Assembly: GCA_022826945.1 (NCBI GenBank)
Contig: JAJDTY010000085.1
Location: forward strand, 1-64,000
Origin: Candidatus Binatia bacterium
GTDB lineage: Bacteria > Desulfobacterota > Binatia > Bin18
Length of the DNA: 64,000 nucleotides
Direction of reading: 5' to 3'
The stretch's first letter is position 1; each line of letters begins with the position of its first letter. The notes under the pieces are model-generated. The model searched no databases. It saw only the letters and a list, made by a program, of their open reading frames with translations, and was not told where the DNA came from. Of the stretch, positions 46,889 to 55,853 are shown piece by piece. Position numbers and translations under genes: made by a program.

Positions 46889-46920
46889 GTAGGAATCGGA
46901 AGCAACACAAGAGATTCAGC

Positions 46921-47877
46921 ATGGACCGGAACCTCGCACTTGAACTCGTTCGGGTGACAGAAGCTGCGGCTTTAGCCGCAGCGGCCCACATGGGGCGGGG
47001 CGATGAAGCGGTCGCCGACGCTGCTGCTGTGGAGGCCATGCACCGGCTGTTTCCCGATATCGAGTTCAGGGGTCACCTCGTCCTCGGCGAAGGTGATGAA
47101 GATTCGGTCCCCATGCTGTACGTCGACGAAGTACTCGGGACAGGGGCCGGCCCTGCTATTGAGGTTGCTGTCGATGCGCTCGAAGGGGCGACCACATGCG
47201 CCCTCGGCGCGCCCAATGCGATTGTGGCCATCGCTGTTGCCGAAGAAGGTGGGTTTCTCCGCTGCCCAGCGGATGTGTATATGGAGAAGATTGCGGTCGG
47301 ACCCTGGGGCCGGGGGGTGATTGATCTGGATAAGTCGATGGGTGACAATCTTGCCGCTCTCGCTGAGGTGAAAGGGGTCAAGCCGCAAAACCTGCGTGTG
47401 GTCATGCTTGACCGGCCACGTCATGCCAAGCTGCTGAGCGAACTGCGTGACATCGACGTCCATGTCACCCTGATCAGCGATGGGGACCTGTCGGCAGCCT
47501 TAGCCACCACGCGGGAGGAGTCCGGGATTGACCTGTTGGTTGGGACGGGACGCGCCGCCCAAGGTATTCTTGCTGCGGCGGCTTTACGATGTTTGGGTGG
47601 GGAGATTCAGGCGCGCTTCCAGCCGGGGAACGCGGCAGAATTTGAACAACTGCGTGAAAGCGGAGTGGACGATATTCGGAAAAAATATACGGCCGAAGAA
47701 CTCGCCCGCGGCGGCGTTGTGTTTGCCGCAACCGGGGTGACAACCGGGAACTATCTGCGTGGGGTGCGGTTTTTTCCTGGGGGGGGCGAGTCGCATTCCG
47801 TGGTGATGCGCTCAAAGAGCCGGACCATCCGATTTCTCAACACATTTCACTACTTTGAGGAGCAGCCGGAGTATTAA
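46921..47877 (+). CDS. glpX: Class II fructose-1,6-bisphosphatase (GlpX), variant active-site loop
   Basis: The protein is 318 residues from the ATG at 46921 (MDRNLALELVRVTEAAAL). The Li-sensitive phosphatase fold is visible as GRGDEAVADAAAVEAM and the gluconeogenic metal site VLGEGDED. The catalytic loop is VDALEGATT, whereas most GlpX proteins have VDPxEGT: the Pro and Thr are both Ala, with the Asp and Glu kept. MRSKSRTIRF near the C-terminus matches the family. It works in gluconeogenesis. A 118-base-longer frame overlaps apgM and is not supported. Confidence 0.9.
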   Translation: MDRNLALELVRVTEAAALAAAAHMGRGDEAVADAAAVEAMHRLFPDIEFRGHLVLGEGDEDSVPMLYVDEVLGTGAGPAIEVAVDALEGATTCALGAPNAIVAIAVAEEGGFLRCPADVYMEKIAVGPWGRGVIDLDKSMGDNLAALAEVKGVKPQNLRVVMLDRPRHAKLLSELRDIDVHVTLISDGDLSAALATTREESGIDLLVGTGRAAQGILAAAALRCLGGEIQARFQPGNAAEFEQLRESGVDDIRKKYTAEELARGGVVFAATGVTTGNYLRGVRFFPGGGESHSVVMRSKSRTIRFLNTFHYFEEQPEY

Positions 47878-47878
47878 T

Positions 47879-48661
47879 ATGGCGTATGAAAATATCGTGT
47901 TTGAAAAAGAAGAGGCGATTGGCATTCTGAGCGTCAATCGTCCCAAGAGCCTGAATGCGCTGAACCCCGCGACCCTGCATGAGATTGCTGACTGCCTGGA
48001 CGCGGTGCAGCAAGACGCCGGACTGCGCTGTCTTGTGATGACCGGCGCGGGCGACCGGGCCTTTGTTGCCGGGGCGGACATCTCGGCGATGGTGTCAATG
48101 TCTCCCTTGGAGGGAAAGGCCTTTGCGGCCATGGGACTCCGCGTGGCGCGGACGCTTGAGGAAATGCCCATTCCCGTGATTGCCGCGGTCAACGGTTTTG
48201 CCCTGGGCGGCGGCATAGAACTCGCCCTAGCCTGTGATATGATTATTGCCGCGGACACGGCCAAATTCGGTCAGCCTGAGATCAACCTTGGGGTTATTCC
48301 CGGCTTTGGCGGCACCCAGCGCTTAGCGCGTCGTATCGGGCTACCGCTGGCCCGGGAGCTGATCTACTCTGGCGATATGATCGATGCCGAGGCCGCGGTC
48401 CGCTACGGTTTAGCCAATCGCGTCGTGCCCGCGGCCGAGTGCGTGAATGAGGCCAAAGCCCTTGCCCATAAACTGGCCACCAAACCGCCCATTGCCATTC
48501 AGCAGGCAAAGGCGGCCATTAATGCCGGTATTGATATGGATATTGTCAATGGTTGTCGTTTTGAAACCGAGGCTTTTGGGTTGACGTTTGCAACGCAGGA
48601 CAAGGCCGAAGGGATGGCCGCCTTTCTTGAAAAACGAGCGGCGAAGTTTTCTGGGAAATAA
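47879..48661 (+). CDS. Enoyl-CoA hydratase/isomerase (crotonase family)
   Basis: The protein is 260 residues from the ATG at 47879 (GGAG upstream). The oxyanion-hole motifs are [15 protein letters not shown] and [19 protein letters not shown]. Catalytic Glu residues appear in [20 protein letters not shown]. It hydrates 2-enoyl-CoA, for example crotonyl-CoA. The mutase genes that follow suggest a role in short-chain or branched acyl-CoA breakdown. Confidence 0.92.
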   Translation: MAYENIVFEKEEAIGILSVNRPKSLNALNPATLHEIADCLDAVQQDAGLRCLVMTGAGDRAFVAGADISAMVSMSPLEGKAFAAMGLRVARTLEEMPIPVIAAVNGFALGGGIELALACDMIIAADTAKFGQPEINLGVIPGFGGTQRLARRIGLPLARELIYSGDMIDAEAAVRYGLANRVVPAAECVNEAKALAHKLATKPPIAIQQAKAAINAGIDMDIVNGCRFETEAFGLTFATQDKAEGMAAFLEKRAAKFSGK

Positions 48662-48783
48662 GACGAACGTACCCCTATTCCGGGCGTGTTCGTCATGGTA
48701 TGTAGCGTGAAATCTATTGCTCTCAAAAGGACTTGGGCCGCGGCGTGAATACGCTTGAGAGAGTTGACTCTTTCGGAGGAAGC

Positions 48784-50415
48784 ATGAATAAGCAAGCGTG
48801 GTTGAATGAGAAATATCCTCAACAGGAGGAACGTGCACAGCGGTTTTCGACCATATCCGACATGGAGATTGAGCCCGTCTATACGCCGGACGATCTCAAC
48901 GGCTCCAACCTCGAAGGGATAGGCTATCCGGGGGAATATCCCTACACCCGCGGGGTCTATCCGAGTATGTATCGGGGGCGTTACTGGACCATGCGCCAGT
49001 TCGCCGGGTTTGGCACGCCTGAGGATACGAATCAACGCTTCAAGCTGCTGTTGTCCGAGGGTCAAACCGGACTGTCAACCGCCTTTGATATGCCGGTGTT
49101 GATGGGCTATGACGCGGACCATCCGCGCTCATTGGGCGAGGTTGGCCGTGAGGGCGTGTCGGTCTCGACCATCAAAGACATGGAGCGCCTGTTCCAGGAT
49201 ATTCCGCTCGATAAAGTCTCCACCTCGATGACGGTGAACTGCACGGCCAGTATCTTGCTCGCCATGTATGTGGCGGTTGCCGATAAGCAGGGTATCCCAC
49301 GCAATCAGATCAGCGGGACGATCCAGAACGATATGCTCAAAGAGTATATTGCCCAAAAAGAGTGGATCTGTCCGCCCGAGCCAGCCGTCCGCATCGTGAC
49401 TGACATGATTGAATTCTGTGCCAAGGAGGTGCCGCGCTGGCACGCCGTCTCGATTTCGGGCTATCACATCCGTGAGGCCGGATCGACTGCGGTCCAGGAA
49501 CTCGCCTTTACCCTGGCCGACGGTATCGGCTATGTCCAAGCCGGCATAGAACGGGGGCTCGATGTTGACGAGTTTGCCCCGCGGCTGTCTTTTTTCTTTG
49601 ATATCCACAACGACTTTTTTGAGGAAATCGCCAAACTGCGCGCGGCACGCCGGATGTGGGCCACGATCATGAAGGAGCGCTTTGGTGCAAAGAATCCCCG
49701 CTCCATGCTGCTGCGCACCCATTGCCAGACGGCCGGTGTCAGCCTGACTGCTCAGCAACCGGTCAATAACGTCGTGCGGGTGGCGATTCAGGCTCTGGCG
49801 GGCGTCCTGGGCGGCACCCAGTCGCTGCATACCAATTCCATGGACGAGACCCTGGCCCTCCCGACCGAAGAGTCCGTCACGGTCGCGCTGCGCACCCAGC
49901 AGATTATTGCGGAAGAGAGCGGGGTCACCAACTTCGTTGATCCGCTGGGCGGCAGTTGGGCCATAGAAGCTCTGACGGATCGCATGGAAAAAGAGGCGTT
50001 CGCCTATATCGACCGGATTGACGAACTCGGCGGTATTATCCGGGCGATTAATATCGGCTTTCCGCAAAAAGAAATAGCCGATGCGGCCTATCGCTATCAG
50101 CAGCAGTTGGATGCCAGAGAAAAGGTGATTGTTGGGGTGAATACGCACGCAGTCGAAGAAGAGCGACCGATGGAAATCCTCAAAATTGATCCGGAAGTGG
50201 AGCGCAGCCAGATTGCCCAGGTCACGCAGGTGAAACAGGAGCGTGATAAGGCCGCGGCTGAAGAACAACTCGGCCGGGTCCATGCCGCGGCGCGTAACGG
50301 GCAGAACCTGATGCCCGTCCTGATCGATGCCGTCAAGGCCCACTGTACGGTGGGCGAAATATCCGATGTCTACCGTGAGGTGTTTGGCGTCTATCAGGAT
50401 CCTGCTTGGCTGTAA
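48784..50415 (+). CDS. Methylmalonyl-CoA mutase catalytic subunit (split type)
   Basis: The protein is 543 residues from the ATG at 48784 (GGAGGAAG upstream). It is the TIM-barrel part only: [53 protein letters not shown]. The B12-binding domain is absent and is encoded separately downstream. This split form is known in archaea and some bacteria. Residues also fit the related ethylmalonyl/isobutyryl-type mutases, so substrate identity is likely but not certain. It interconverts methylmalonyl- and succinyl-CoA. Confidence 0.88.
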   Translation: MNKQAWLNEKYPQQEERAQRFSTISDMEIEPVYTPDDLNGSNLEGIGYPGEYPYTRGVYPSMYRGRYWTMRQFAGFGTPEDTNQRFKLLLSEGQTGLSTAFDMPVLMGYDADHPRSLGEVGREGVSVSTIKDMERLFQDIPLDKVSTSMTVNCTASILLAMYVAVADKQGIPRNQISGTIQNDMLKEYIAQKEWICPPEPAVRIVTDMIEFCAKEVPRWHAVSISGYHIREAGSTAVQELAFTLADGIGYVQAGIERGLDVDEFAPRLSFFFDIHNDFFEEIAKLRAARRMWATIMKERFGAKNPRSMLLRTHCQTAGVSLTAQQPVNNVVRVAIQALAGVLGGTQSLHTNSMDETLALPTEESVTVALRTQQIIAEESGVTNFVDPLGGSWAIEALTDRMEKEAFAYIDRIDELGGIIRAINIGFPQKEIADAAYRYQQQLDAREKVIVGVNTHAVEEERPMEILKIDPEVERSQIAQVTQVKQERDKAAAEEQLGRVHAAARNGQNLMPVLIDAVKAHCTVGEISDVYREVFGVYQDPAWL

Positions 50416-50422
50416 CGAAAAA

Positions 50423-50485
50423 GGGACTGGGAACTGGGGATTAGGGCCTGGGGAAAGCCAACCCCCAATTCCCACCCCCTAATCC
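50423..50485. repeat. Converging heptad-repeat spacer between the two mutase genes
   Basis: Five 7-base words with GGG starts (for example GGGACTG, GGGATTA) run into four words with CC starts (for example CCAACCC, CTAATCC). The second half is roughly the complement of the first, so the spacer can fold into a long imperfect hairpin. The pattern is like STRR heptad repeats known in cyanobacteria. No gene is encoded. Confidence 0.65.
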
Positions 50486-50504
50486 CTTCTCTATGGAGGT
50501 TGGT

Positions 50505-50918
50505 GTGTCCGAAGAAAAAATACTCCGCATCCTGGTTGCAAAAGCTGGGCTTGATGGTCATGACCGCGGCGCAAAGATTATTGCCCGCGCGCTCAGGGAC
50601 GCCGGCTTTGAGGTGATCTATACCGGCTTACATCAGACGCCGGAAATGATCGCCGAGGCGGCCGTGCAGGAAGACGTCGACGCCGTTGGGTTAAGCATTC
50701 TGTCCGGCGCGCATATGACCTTATTCCCTGCTATTCTTGATGCGCTTAAAGAACGGGGAGCCGATGATGTCGCTGTTTTCGGTGGGGGGATCGTCCCGGA
50801 AGACGATATGCCCGGCCTGACGCAAGTCGGCGTGAAAAAAGTATTTACCCCCGGAGCCAGCACCCAGGAAATTGTGGACTGGATCTGGGCTAATGTTGAA
50901 CCGCGGTCCGGCCTCTAG
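50505..50918 (+). CDS. Methylmalonyl-CoA mutase B12-binding subunit
   Basis: The protein is 137 residues from the GTG at 50505, because GGAGGT lies 4 bases upstream; an ATG at 50493 overlaps that site and has no ribosome site of its own. The B12-binding fold shows DGHDRGAK (the cobalt-ligating His in DxHxxG), the SIL-type segment LSILSGAH and GGGIVPEDD. It supplies adenosylcobalamin to the catalytic subunit. The two genes are separated only by the heptad-repeat spacer. Confidence 0.93.
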   Translation: MSEEKILRILVAKAGLDGHDRGAKIIARALRDAGFEVIYTGLHQTPEMIAEAAVQEDVDAVGLSILSGAHMTLFPAILDALKERGADDVAVFGGGIVPEDDMPGLTQVGVKKVFTPGASTQEIVDWIWANVEPRSGL

Positions 50919-50951
50919 GCGGGGGAACGAGCCTCGCTGGGTAAGGGCATT

Positions 50952-51296
50952 ATGGTCAAACTGGTCGTCTGTGTAAAACGCAAGCCCGGCATGGGTGTCG
51001 AAGAGTTCCACGACTATTGGCGGACCCATCATGGGAGTCTGGTGAAGAGCATCCCGGGGCTACGGCGGTATGTTCGGAAATACGTCCAGAGTCATACGAT
51101 TCCGCAGGCGTACGAGAACAATGCCGCGCCCTTCGATGGTATTGCGGAACTGTGGTTTGACGATCACGCGGCGGTGGAGGCTTTTTTAGCGGACCCGGAC
51201 TACCTGGCCCAGGTGCGACCGGACGAATTGAAATTCTCAGACCACCCCAACCTCGCCTGGTTCGTGACCGAAGAAGTTCCCGTGATTGATGGCTAA
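50952..51296 (+). CDS. EthD-domain protein
   Basis: The 114-residue ferredoxin-like dimeric-barrel protein has KLVVCVKRKPGMGVEEFHDYWRTHHGSLV, the EthD start, and ELWFDDHAAVEAFLADPDY. EthD relatives bind or transform small hydrophobic compounds, such as ether or polyketide intermediates; the substrate is unknown. It lies 33 bases after the mutase small subunit. Confidence 0.88.
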   Translation: MVKLVVCVKRKPGMGVEEFHDYWRTHHGSLVKSIPGLRRYVRKYVQSHTIPQAYENNAAPFDGIAELWFDDHAAVEAFLADPDYLAQVRPDELKFSDHPNLAWFVTEEVPVIDG

Positions 51297-51325
51297 TCAT
51301 CTGCTTTCAGACGGCCCCCGCTGCT

Positions 51326-52525
51326 GTGGAATGCTTTGACGTTATTATTATCGGCTCCGGTCCGGCCGGGACCGCCACCGCGCTCAATCTGTTGCGGGCC
51401 GACCCCGCGCTCGCTGGCTCTATTCTCCTGCTCGACAAAGCCGTTCATCCCCGAGAGAAGATCTGTGCCGGCGGACTCATTCCCCATACCCTCGACTGTC
51501 TCAACGCCTTAGAGATTCCGCTGAGCGTTCCTCACGTCCAGGTCAACCGAGCCCGTGTGCAGGCCCTGCCCGGCCAAGAGGTCGTGTGTGAAGAAGGAGG
51601 GATGTGTTCCATTATTCGACGGAACGAGTTTGATTTTTTGCTCGTGCGCACCGCTACGGAGCGTGGGGCGGAAATCCGGCAGGGGGAAAAGGTCATCCAA
51701 CTGGTCCGGGAGCCGGGCGGCATTCGGGTGATGACCGAAAGGACGACCTATCACGCTCGGGTTGTGGTCGGGGCTGACGGGTCCGGGAGCCGGGTACGAC
51801 GACAGTTGATCGGACAGACCCGCCAGCCGGTCGGCAAGGCCATGATGGCTGACGTTCCGGTCTCGGAGACAGACTGGGTCGGCTTTGTCCAGCAACGCTA
51901 CGACTTTAATTTTCTGCCTGTCCAGGATGGGTTGCGCGGCTATCTGTGGGCCTTTCCCTGCCTGATTGATCAGGTTCCCCATGTGAATCTTGGTATTTAT
52001 TCATTGGGCGTCGATTCTCTCTCAAACGCGGCCCTCCAGGATTGTCTTAGTGCGGAAATCAGTGCGTTTCGTACAGCGCAGACATCCGGACAAACCCGAC
52101 GGCTGCGGGCCTTTCCCATTTATGGCTATGCTCCCGAACGGCCGCTCGCCGCTCCGCATGTTGTGCTCGTCGGCGATGCGGCAGGAGCGGAGCCGCTGAT
52201 GGGGGAAGGTATTTCCTTTGCGCTTGAATACGGAGCCTTTGCCGCTCAGGCCATCTGCGAGGCGCTGCGGACCAAAGACTGCTCATTTGACGCCTATACC
52301 CGGACGGTCGTTCAGTCGTGGTTCGGCAAGAAGCTGGCACGGCTGGCCTTTGCCACCAAGCTTTTCTATGGTCGGACCGCCCGCTTGTGGTTTACGCTTG
52401 CGGCGCGGAGTACGCGTCTCCAATCTATTGGCTTGAAATGGTATAATGGGGTGGATGGTTGGCATCAGCGGAGTGGATGGGATGCCGTCCGAGCGGTCAT
52501 CAGACGATATCCGCAGCAGCCGTAA
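51326..52525 (+). CDS. Geranylgeranyl-reductase-like FAD-dependent oxidoreductase
   Basis: The 399-residue protein starts with the FAD motif VIIIGSGPAGTATALNLL (GTG start at 51326). It also has REKICAGGLIPHTLD (the GG-reductase CxGG region), VVGADGSGSRVRR, and LVGDAAGAEPLMGEGISFALEYG near the end. Family members reduce isoprenoid double bonds, dehalogenate or hydroxylate. The exact substrate is unknown. It follows the EthD gene and precedes a small membrane protein. Confidence 0.9.
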   Translation: MECFDVIIIGSGPAGTATALNLLRADPALAGSILLLDKAVHPREKICAGGLIPHTLDCLNALEIPLSVPHVQVNRARVQALPGQEVVCEEGGMCSIIRRNEFDFLLVRTATERGAEIRQGEKVIQLVREPGGIRVMTERTTYHARVVVGADGSGSRVRRQLIGQTRQPVGKAMMADVPVSETDWVGFVQQRYDFNFLPVQDGLRGYLWAFPCLIDQVPHVNLGIYSLGVDSLSNAALQDCLSAEISAFRTAQTSGQTRRLRAFPIYGYAPERPLAAPHVVLVGDAAGAEPLMGEGISFALEYGAFAAQAICEALRTKDCSFDAYTRTVVQSWFGKKLARLAFATKLFYGRTARLWFTLAARSTRLQSIGLKWYNGVDGWHQRSGWDAVRAVIRRYPQQP

Positions 52526-52537
52526 GGAGGCAGGAGC

Positions 52538-52858
52538 GTGGCACGGCAGAAAAAGACCCGACCGGCAGCAGCGAGGCGGAAAACAACGCGAAAAAAAGGA
52601 CGATGGCGGTGGATCCCGAAACTCATGCTGCTCACGGCATGTGTGGGGCTGGCGCTGTTTATTGGCGCAATTTTCATGATGGAAGAAGAGTTGCGTCGGA
52701 TTGGCTTATTCGGGCCTAAGGAAGGAAAAGCAACGGACCAGAGCCAGGTCATTGCTCAGCCGATCCCTGAAAATAGCCCCGCCGACGTCGTTGAAGAGGT
52801 CACCCAAGAGGAACGTCAAGAATTAGAAGCCATTCTGCAGCAGATGAAGGAAAAATAG
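52538..52858 (+). CDS. Small single-pass membrane protein, unknown
   Basis: The 106-residue protein starts at a GTG preceded by AAGGAGGCAGGAG. The N-terminal 25 residues are very basic, then a transmembrane segment (residues about 29-49: LMLLTACVGLALFIGAIFMM), then an acidic helical tail ending QELEAILQQMKEK. It is probably inner-membrane with the basic end inside. No family recognised; it follows the flavoprotein. Confidence 0.7.
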   Translation: MARQKKTRPAAARRKTTRKKGRWRWIPKLMLLTACVGLALFIGAIFMMEEELRRIGLFGPKEGKATDQSQVIAQPIPENSPADVVEEVTQEERQELEAILQQMKEK

Positions 52859-52878
52859 AGCCCCCCTAATCCGAATCG

Positions 52879-53706
52879 ATGGAATTTCTGGACGCTTATC
52901 AACGTTGTGTCGCGCTCCCACAGGTGCCGCAACGCATTATTTCGCTCGTGCCGAGTATTACCGAGACGGTGTTCGCGCTTGGGGCTGGTGCACGTGTTGT
53001 CGGTGTCACGTCCTACTGTACTCATCCGCCCGATGGGGTAGCGGGTGTGACACACGTCGGCGGTACAAAAGACCCTGAGCTTGATACGATTGAGCGCCTG
53101 AAGCCCGACCTCATCATTGTCAACGATGAGGAGAATCGGCAAGAGGATTTCAGCGCGTTGGAAAAACGGGGGTTGCCTCTGTATGTTACCGCTCCGCGTA
53201 CGGTAGCAGAGGGGATACGGATGATAGAACAGCTCGGTCCGCTCATCGGCTGCCAGGAGCAAGCCCGGACGCTGGCGCGATCACTCTGGCAGCAATACGA
53301 GGAGAGCACGGCTGGGCTCAAAGCGGTCGAACGGCTCCGTGTATTCTGCCCTATCTGGCGCAAGCCTTGGATGTCGTTTAATCGCGAGACGTATAGCGAT
53401 GATATGCTATGGCAGTGTGGTGGAGAGAACATCTTGCGCGCCAAGGACGAGCGATATTTCTCTCTCTCCCTTGACGAAGTAGTTGCGGCTGACCCCCACC
53501 TCGTTCTGCTCCCGAGTGAGCCCTATCCCTTTGCAGAAAAGCATTTCGTCCATCTTGCGCCACTCCAGGAGACCACAGCGGGCCGCAGCGGTCACTTCTA
53601 CTGCGTTGATGGCATGGCCCTGTGTTGGTATGGACCACGTATCGCTCACGGTTTAACCGAACTGTCCCGTTTATTTGCTTTTGTGCGGGACACAATGGAC
53701 GAATAG
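52879..53706 (+). CDS. BtuF-like metal/cobalamin-binding protein without signal peptide
   Basis: The 275-residue periplasmic-binding fold protein has the helical-backbone pattern RIISLVPSITETVFALGAG, THVGGTKDPELDTIERLKPDLII and the C-terminal lobe (CGGENILRAKDERYF). Homologues bind cobalamin or siderophores for ABC import, but here there is no signal peptide and no ABC permease or ATPase alongside. A cytosolic cobalamin-binding or sensing role is possible; the nearby mutase needs B12. ATG at 52879. Confidence 0.82.
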   Translation: MEFLDAYQRCVALPQVPQRIISLVPSITETVFALGAGARVVGVTSYCTHPPDGVAGVTHVGGTKDPELDTIERLKPDLIIVNDEENRQEDFSALEKRGLPLYVTAPRTVAEGIRMIEQLGPLIGCQEQARTLARSLWQQYEESTAGLKAVERLRVFCPIWRKPWMSFNRETYSDDMLWQCGGENILRAKDERYFSLSLDEVVAADPHLVLLPSEPYPFAEKHFVHLAPLQETTAGRSGHFYCVDGMALCWYGPRIAHGLTELSRLFAFVRDTMDE

Positions 53707-53760
53707 ACAGTTTCTGCGTGCCCAGCAGCGCTGCGCAGACAGAAGGAAGGACAAGGCCCT

Positions 53761-55137
53761 GTGTCAACGCTCGAAGATGCGCTACGCAAAGTTCCGCCGC
53801 AGAGCCTGGAGGCGGAAGAGTCCGTCTTGGGTGGTATCCTGTTGGACTCCCACGCCCTCGACCGGGTGATTGAGGTCATGGGTCCCGATGATTTTTACCG
53901 TGAGACGAACAAGAAAATTTTTCTAGCCATGCTCGCCTTGACCGAGCGGGGTGAGCCGATTGACCTGATTACGTTAACCGACGCCCTCAAAGCCCGCGAC
54001 GAACTGCAGGAGGTCGGCGGGGCCACCTATCTGGCCGAACTGAGCGATAAGGTGCCGAGTGCGGCCAACATTGCCTTCTACGCGCGTATCGTGAAAGAAA
54101 AGTCCGTCCTGCGCAGTTTGATTAACGTGTCCGGGGAAATTGTCAGTCGGGCGTATACCGGCCAGGAGGACATTGAGCGGTTTCTTGATGAAGCCGAACG
54201 GTTGATCTTTGACGTGTCCGAGCAGCGGATTCGCCCGGCCTTCTCCAAGGTCGGGGATATGATCATGGACACGATCAAGACTATCGAACAACTGTACGAA
54301 CGTAAGGAACTGGTGACCGGCGTTCCGACCGGTTTTCTGGATCTCGATCAAAAAACGGCCGGCCTCCAGTCCGCTGACTTAGTGATTATCGCGGCGCGAC
54401 CCAGCATGGGAAAAACCGCCTTTGCGCTCAATATTGCCCAGTACGTGGCGATGCAGACAGAGAGCGCGGTGGGTATCTTCTCACTTGAAATGGCGAAAGA
54501 ACAACTGGTGATGCGAATGCTGTGTGCAGAAGCCCGCGTGGACAATGCCAAAGTCCGTGCCGGGTATTTGGCGGAAAGGGACTTTCCGCGCCTGGCGATG
54601 GCAGCCGGGCGTCTGGCCGAAGCCCCGATCTATATTGATGATACGCCCGGACAAAATGTCCTCGAACTCCGGGCCAAGGCGCGCCGGTTGAAACGCGAGG
54701 CCAACCTCGGCCTCATTATTATTGATTATCTCCAGTTGATGCGCGGCCTCACCGCGCAGGAGAATCGGACCCAGGAGCTTGCGGAAATTTCGCGCAGTCT
54801 GAAGGCCCTGGCCAAAGAGCTGGATATCCCCGTGGTCGCCCTCTCCCAGCTCAACCGTCAAGTCGAACTCCGCTCTGATAAACGGCCCGTCATGTCGGAT
54901 ATTCGTGAATCGGGCTCTATCGAGCAGGATGCGGACGTCATCATGTTTATCTACCGGGACGAAGTCTACCACACCGAGTCGGAACAAGAGGGGACTGCGG
55001 AGATCATTATCGGCAAGCAGCGCAACGGTCCGACGGGTATGGTCCGGCTGGCCTTTCGGAGCGAGTACACGCGGTTTGACAGCCTGGTCGCCGATACCTT
55101 TGCCGAACCCGAAGAAGACCTGGCGGAAGAGGGCTGA
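53761..55137 (+). CDS. dnaB: Replicative DNA helicase
   Basis: The 458-residue protein has an N-terminal DnaB domain (EAEESVLGGILLD, RETNKKIFLAMLAL) and a RecA-like motor: Walker A ARPSMGKTAFALN, Walker B LIIIDYLQLM, and RESGSIEQDADVIMFIYRD. It unwinds DNA at the fork. The start is GTG (53761). The next gene is on the other strand. Confidence 0.97.
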   Translation: MSTLEDALRKVPPQSLEAEESVLGGILLDSHALDRVIEVMGPDDFYRETNKKIFLAMLALTERGEPIDLITLTDALKARDELQEVGGATYLAELSDKVPSAANIAFYARIVKEKSVLRSLINVSGEIVSRAYTGQEDIERFLDEAERLIFDVSEQRIRPAFSKVGDMIMDTIKTIEQLYERKELVTGVPTGFLDLDQKTAGLQSADLVIIAARPSMGKTAFALNIAQYVAMQTESAVGIFSLEMAKEQLVMRMLCAEARVDNAKVRAGYLAERDFPRLAMAAGRLAEAPIYIDDTPGQNVLELRAKARRLKREANLGLIIIDYLQLMRGLTAQENRTQELAEISRSLKALAKELDIPVVALSQLNRQVELRSDKRPVMSDIRESGSIEQDADVIMFIYRDEVYHTESEQEGTAEIIIGKQRNGPTGMVRLAFRSEYTRFDSLVADTFAEPEEDLAEEG

Positions 55138-55154
55138 CTCGTTCCTGGCGTGTC

Positions 55155-55199
55155 AGGGGTGCGAGCCTCATTCTACCTCCCCCCCGTTTTTTCCTTTTA
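55155..55199 (+). terminator. Weak possible terminator after dnaB
   Basis: A short stem (GGGGT with ACCTC, one G-U pair) precedes C-rich sequence and GTTTTTTCCTTTT. The stem is only 5 bp, so this is a weak call. It lies between convergent dnaB and thiE. Confidence 0.3.
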
Positions 55200-55853
55200 A
55201 GGTCCGGAGCTGTTGAGCTGTCGCAGCAGGGTTTTGACCCGATATTGGATATCCGGGGCGAGAACAATAGCGCTAATCAACGCGACCGCGTCTGCACCAG
55301 CCCGGAGGGCCGATGGCGCCCGTTCGGCCGTAATCCCGCCAATCGCCACAATAGGAGTCCGGACCTGCTGACGAATTTCTTGCAACTGCCCAAGGCCGCG
55401 GGCGGTATAGCCGGTCGTTTTTGTCGTTGTGCCGAAGAGCGGCCCAAATCCAATATAGTCAGCACCCTCCTGTTCTGCGGCCAGCGCTTGCTGGACAGTA
55501 TGGGTTGAAACGCCGATAATCTTTTCGCGTCCTACGATCTTGCGTGCCGCGGCTAGTGGGAGGTCTTCCTGGCCGAGATGAACGCCGTCGGCCTCAACCG
55601 CCAGGGCAATATCCACCCGATCATTGATGATGAGCGTACACTGATAGCGTCGGCAAATGCGTTGGACTTCCGTAGCAAGGGCGACAAAGTCCCGCGTCGG
55701 CTGCTGTTTGACGCGCAACTGAAGGAGGCGTACGCCCCCGGCACACAGATGGTCGGCCAGTCCCTGGAATGACAGATCGGGCCGATTCAACGTATCAGCC
55801 ATGGCGTAGAACGGACTGGGAAAGGCGAAGGGCATGTGTGCGGGGCCACTCAC
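55197..55853 (-). CDS. thiE: Thiamine-phosphate synthase
   Basis: The 218-residue TIM-barrel protein has the pyrophosphate/THZ site: RVKQQPTRDF, IINDRVDIALAVEADGVHLGQEDLP and IGFGPLFGTTTKTTGYTARGL. It joins HMP-PP and THZ-P to thiamine phosphate. The GTG start overlaps the stop of the upstream ntrC-like gene by 4 bases (GTGA), so the two are translationally coupled. tenA is elsewhere in this window. Confidence 0.95.
   Translation of the reverse strand: MSGPAHMPFAFPSPFYAMADTLNRPDLSFQGLADHLCAGGVRLLQLRVKQQPTRDFVALATEVQRICRRYQCTLIINDRVDIALAVEADGVHLGQEDLPLAAARKIVGREKIIGVSTHTVQQALAAEQEGADYIGFGPLFGTTTKTTGYTARGLGQLQEIRQQVRTPIVAIGGITAERAPSALRAGADAVALISAIVLAPDIQYRVKTLLRQLNSSGP

Noticed and set aside
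49129..50475. 448-codon open frame antisense to the mutase gene
   Set aside because: It is a shadow of the methylmalonyl-CoA mutase gene with no plausible domains.
50423..50485. CRISPR array
   Set aside because: The repeats are 7-base words with no unique spacers, so this is a heptad repeat, not CRISPR.
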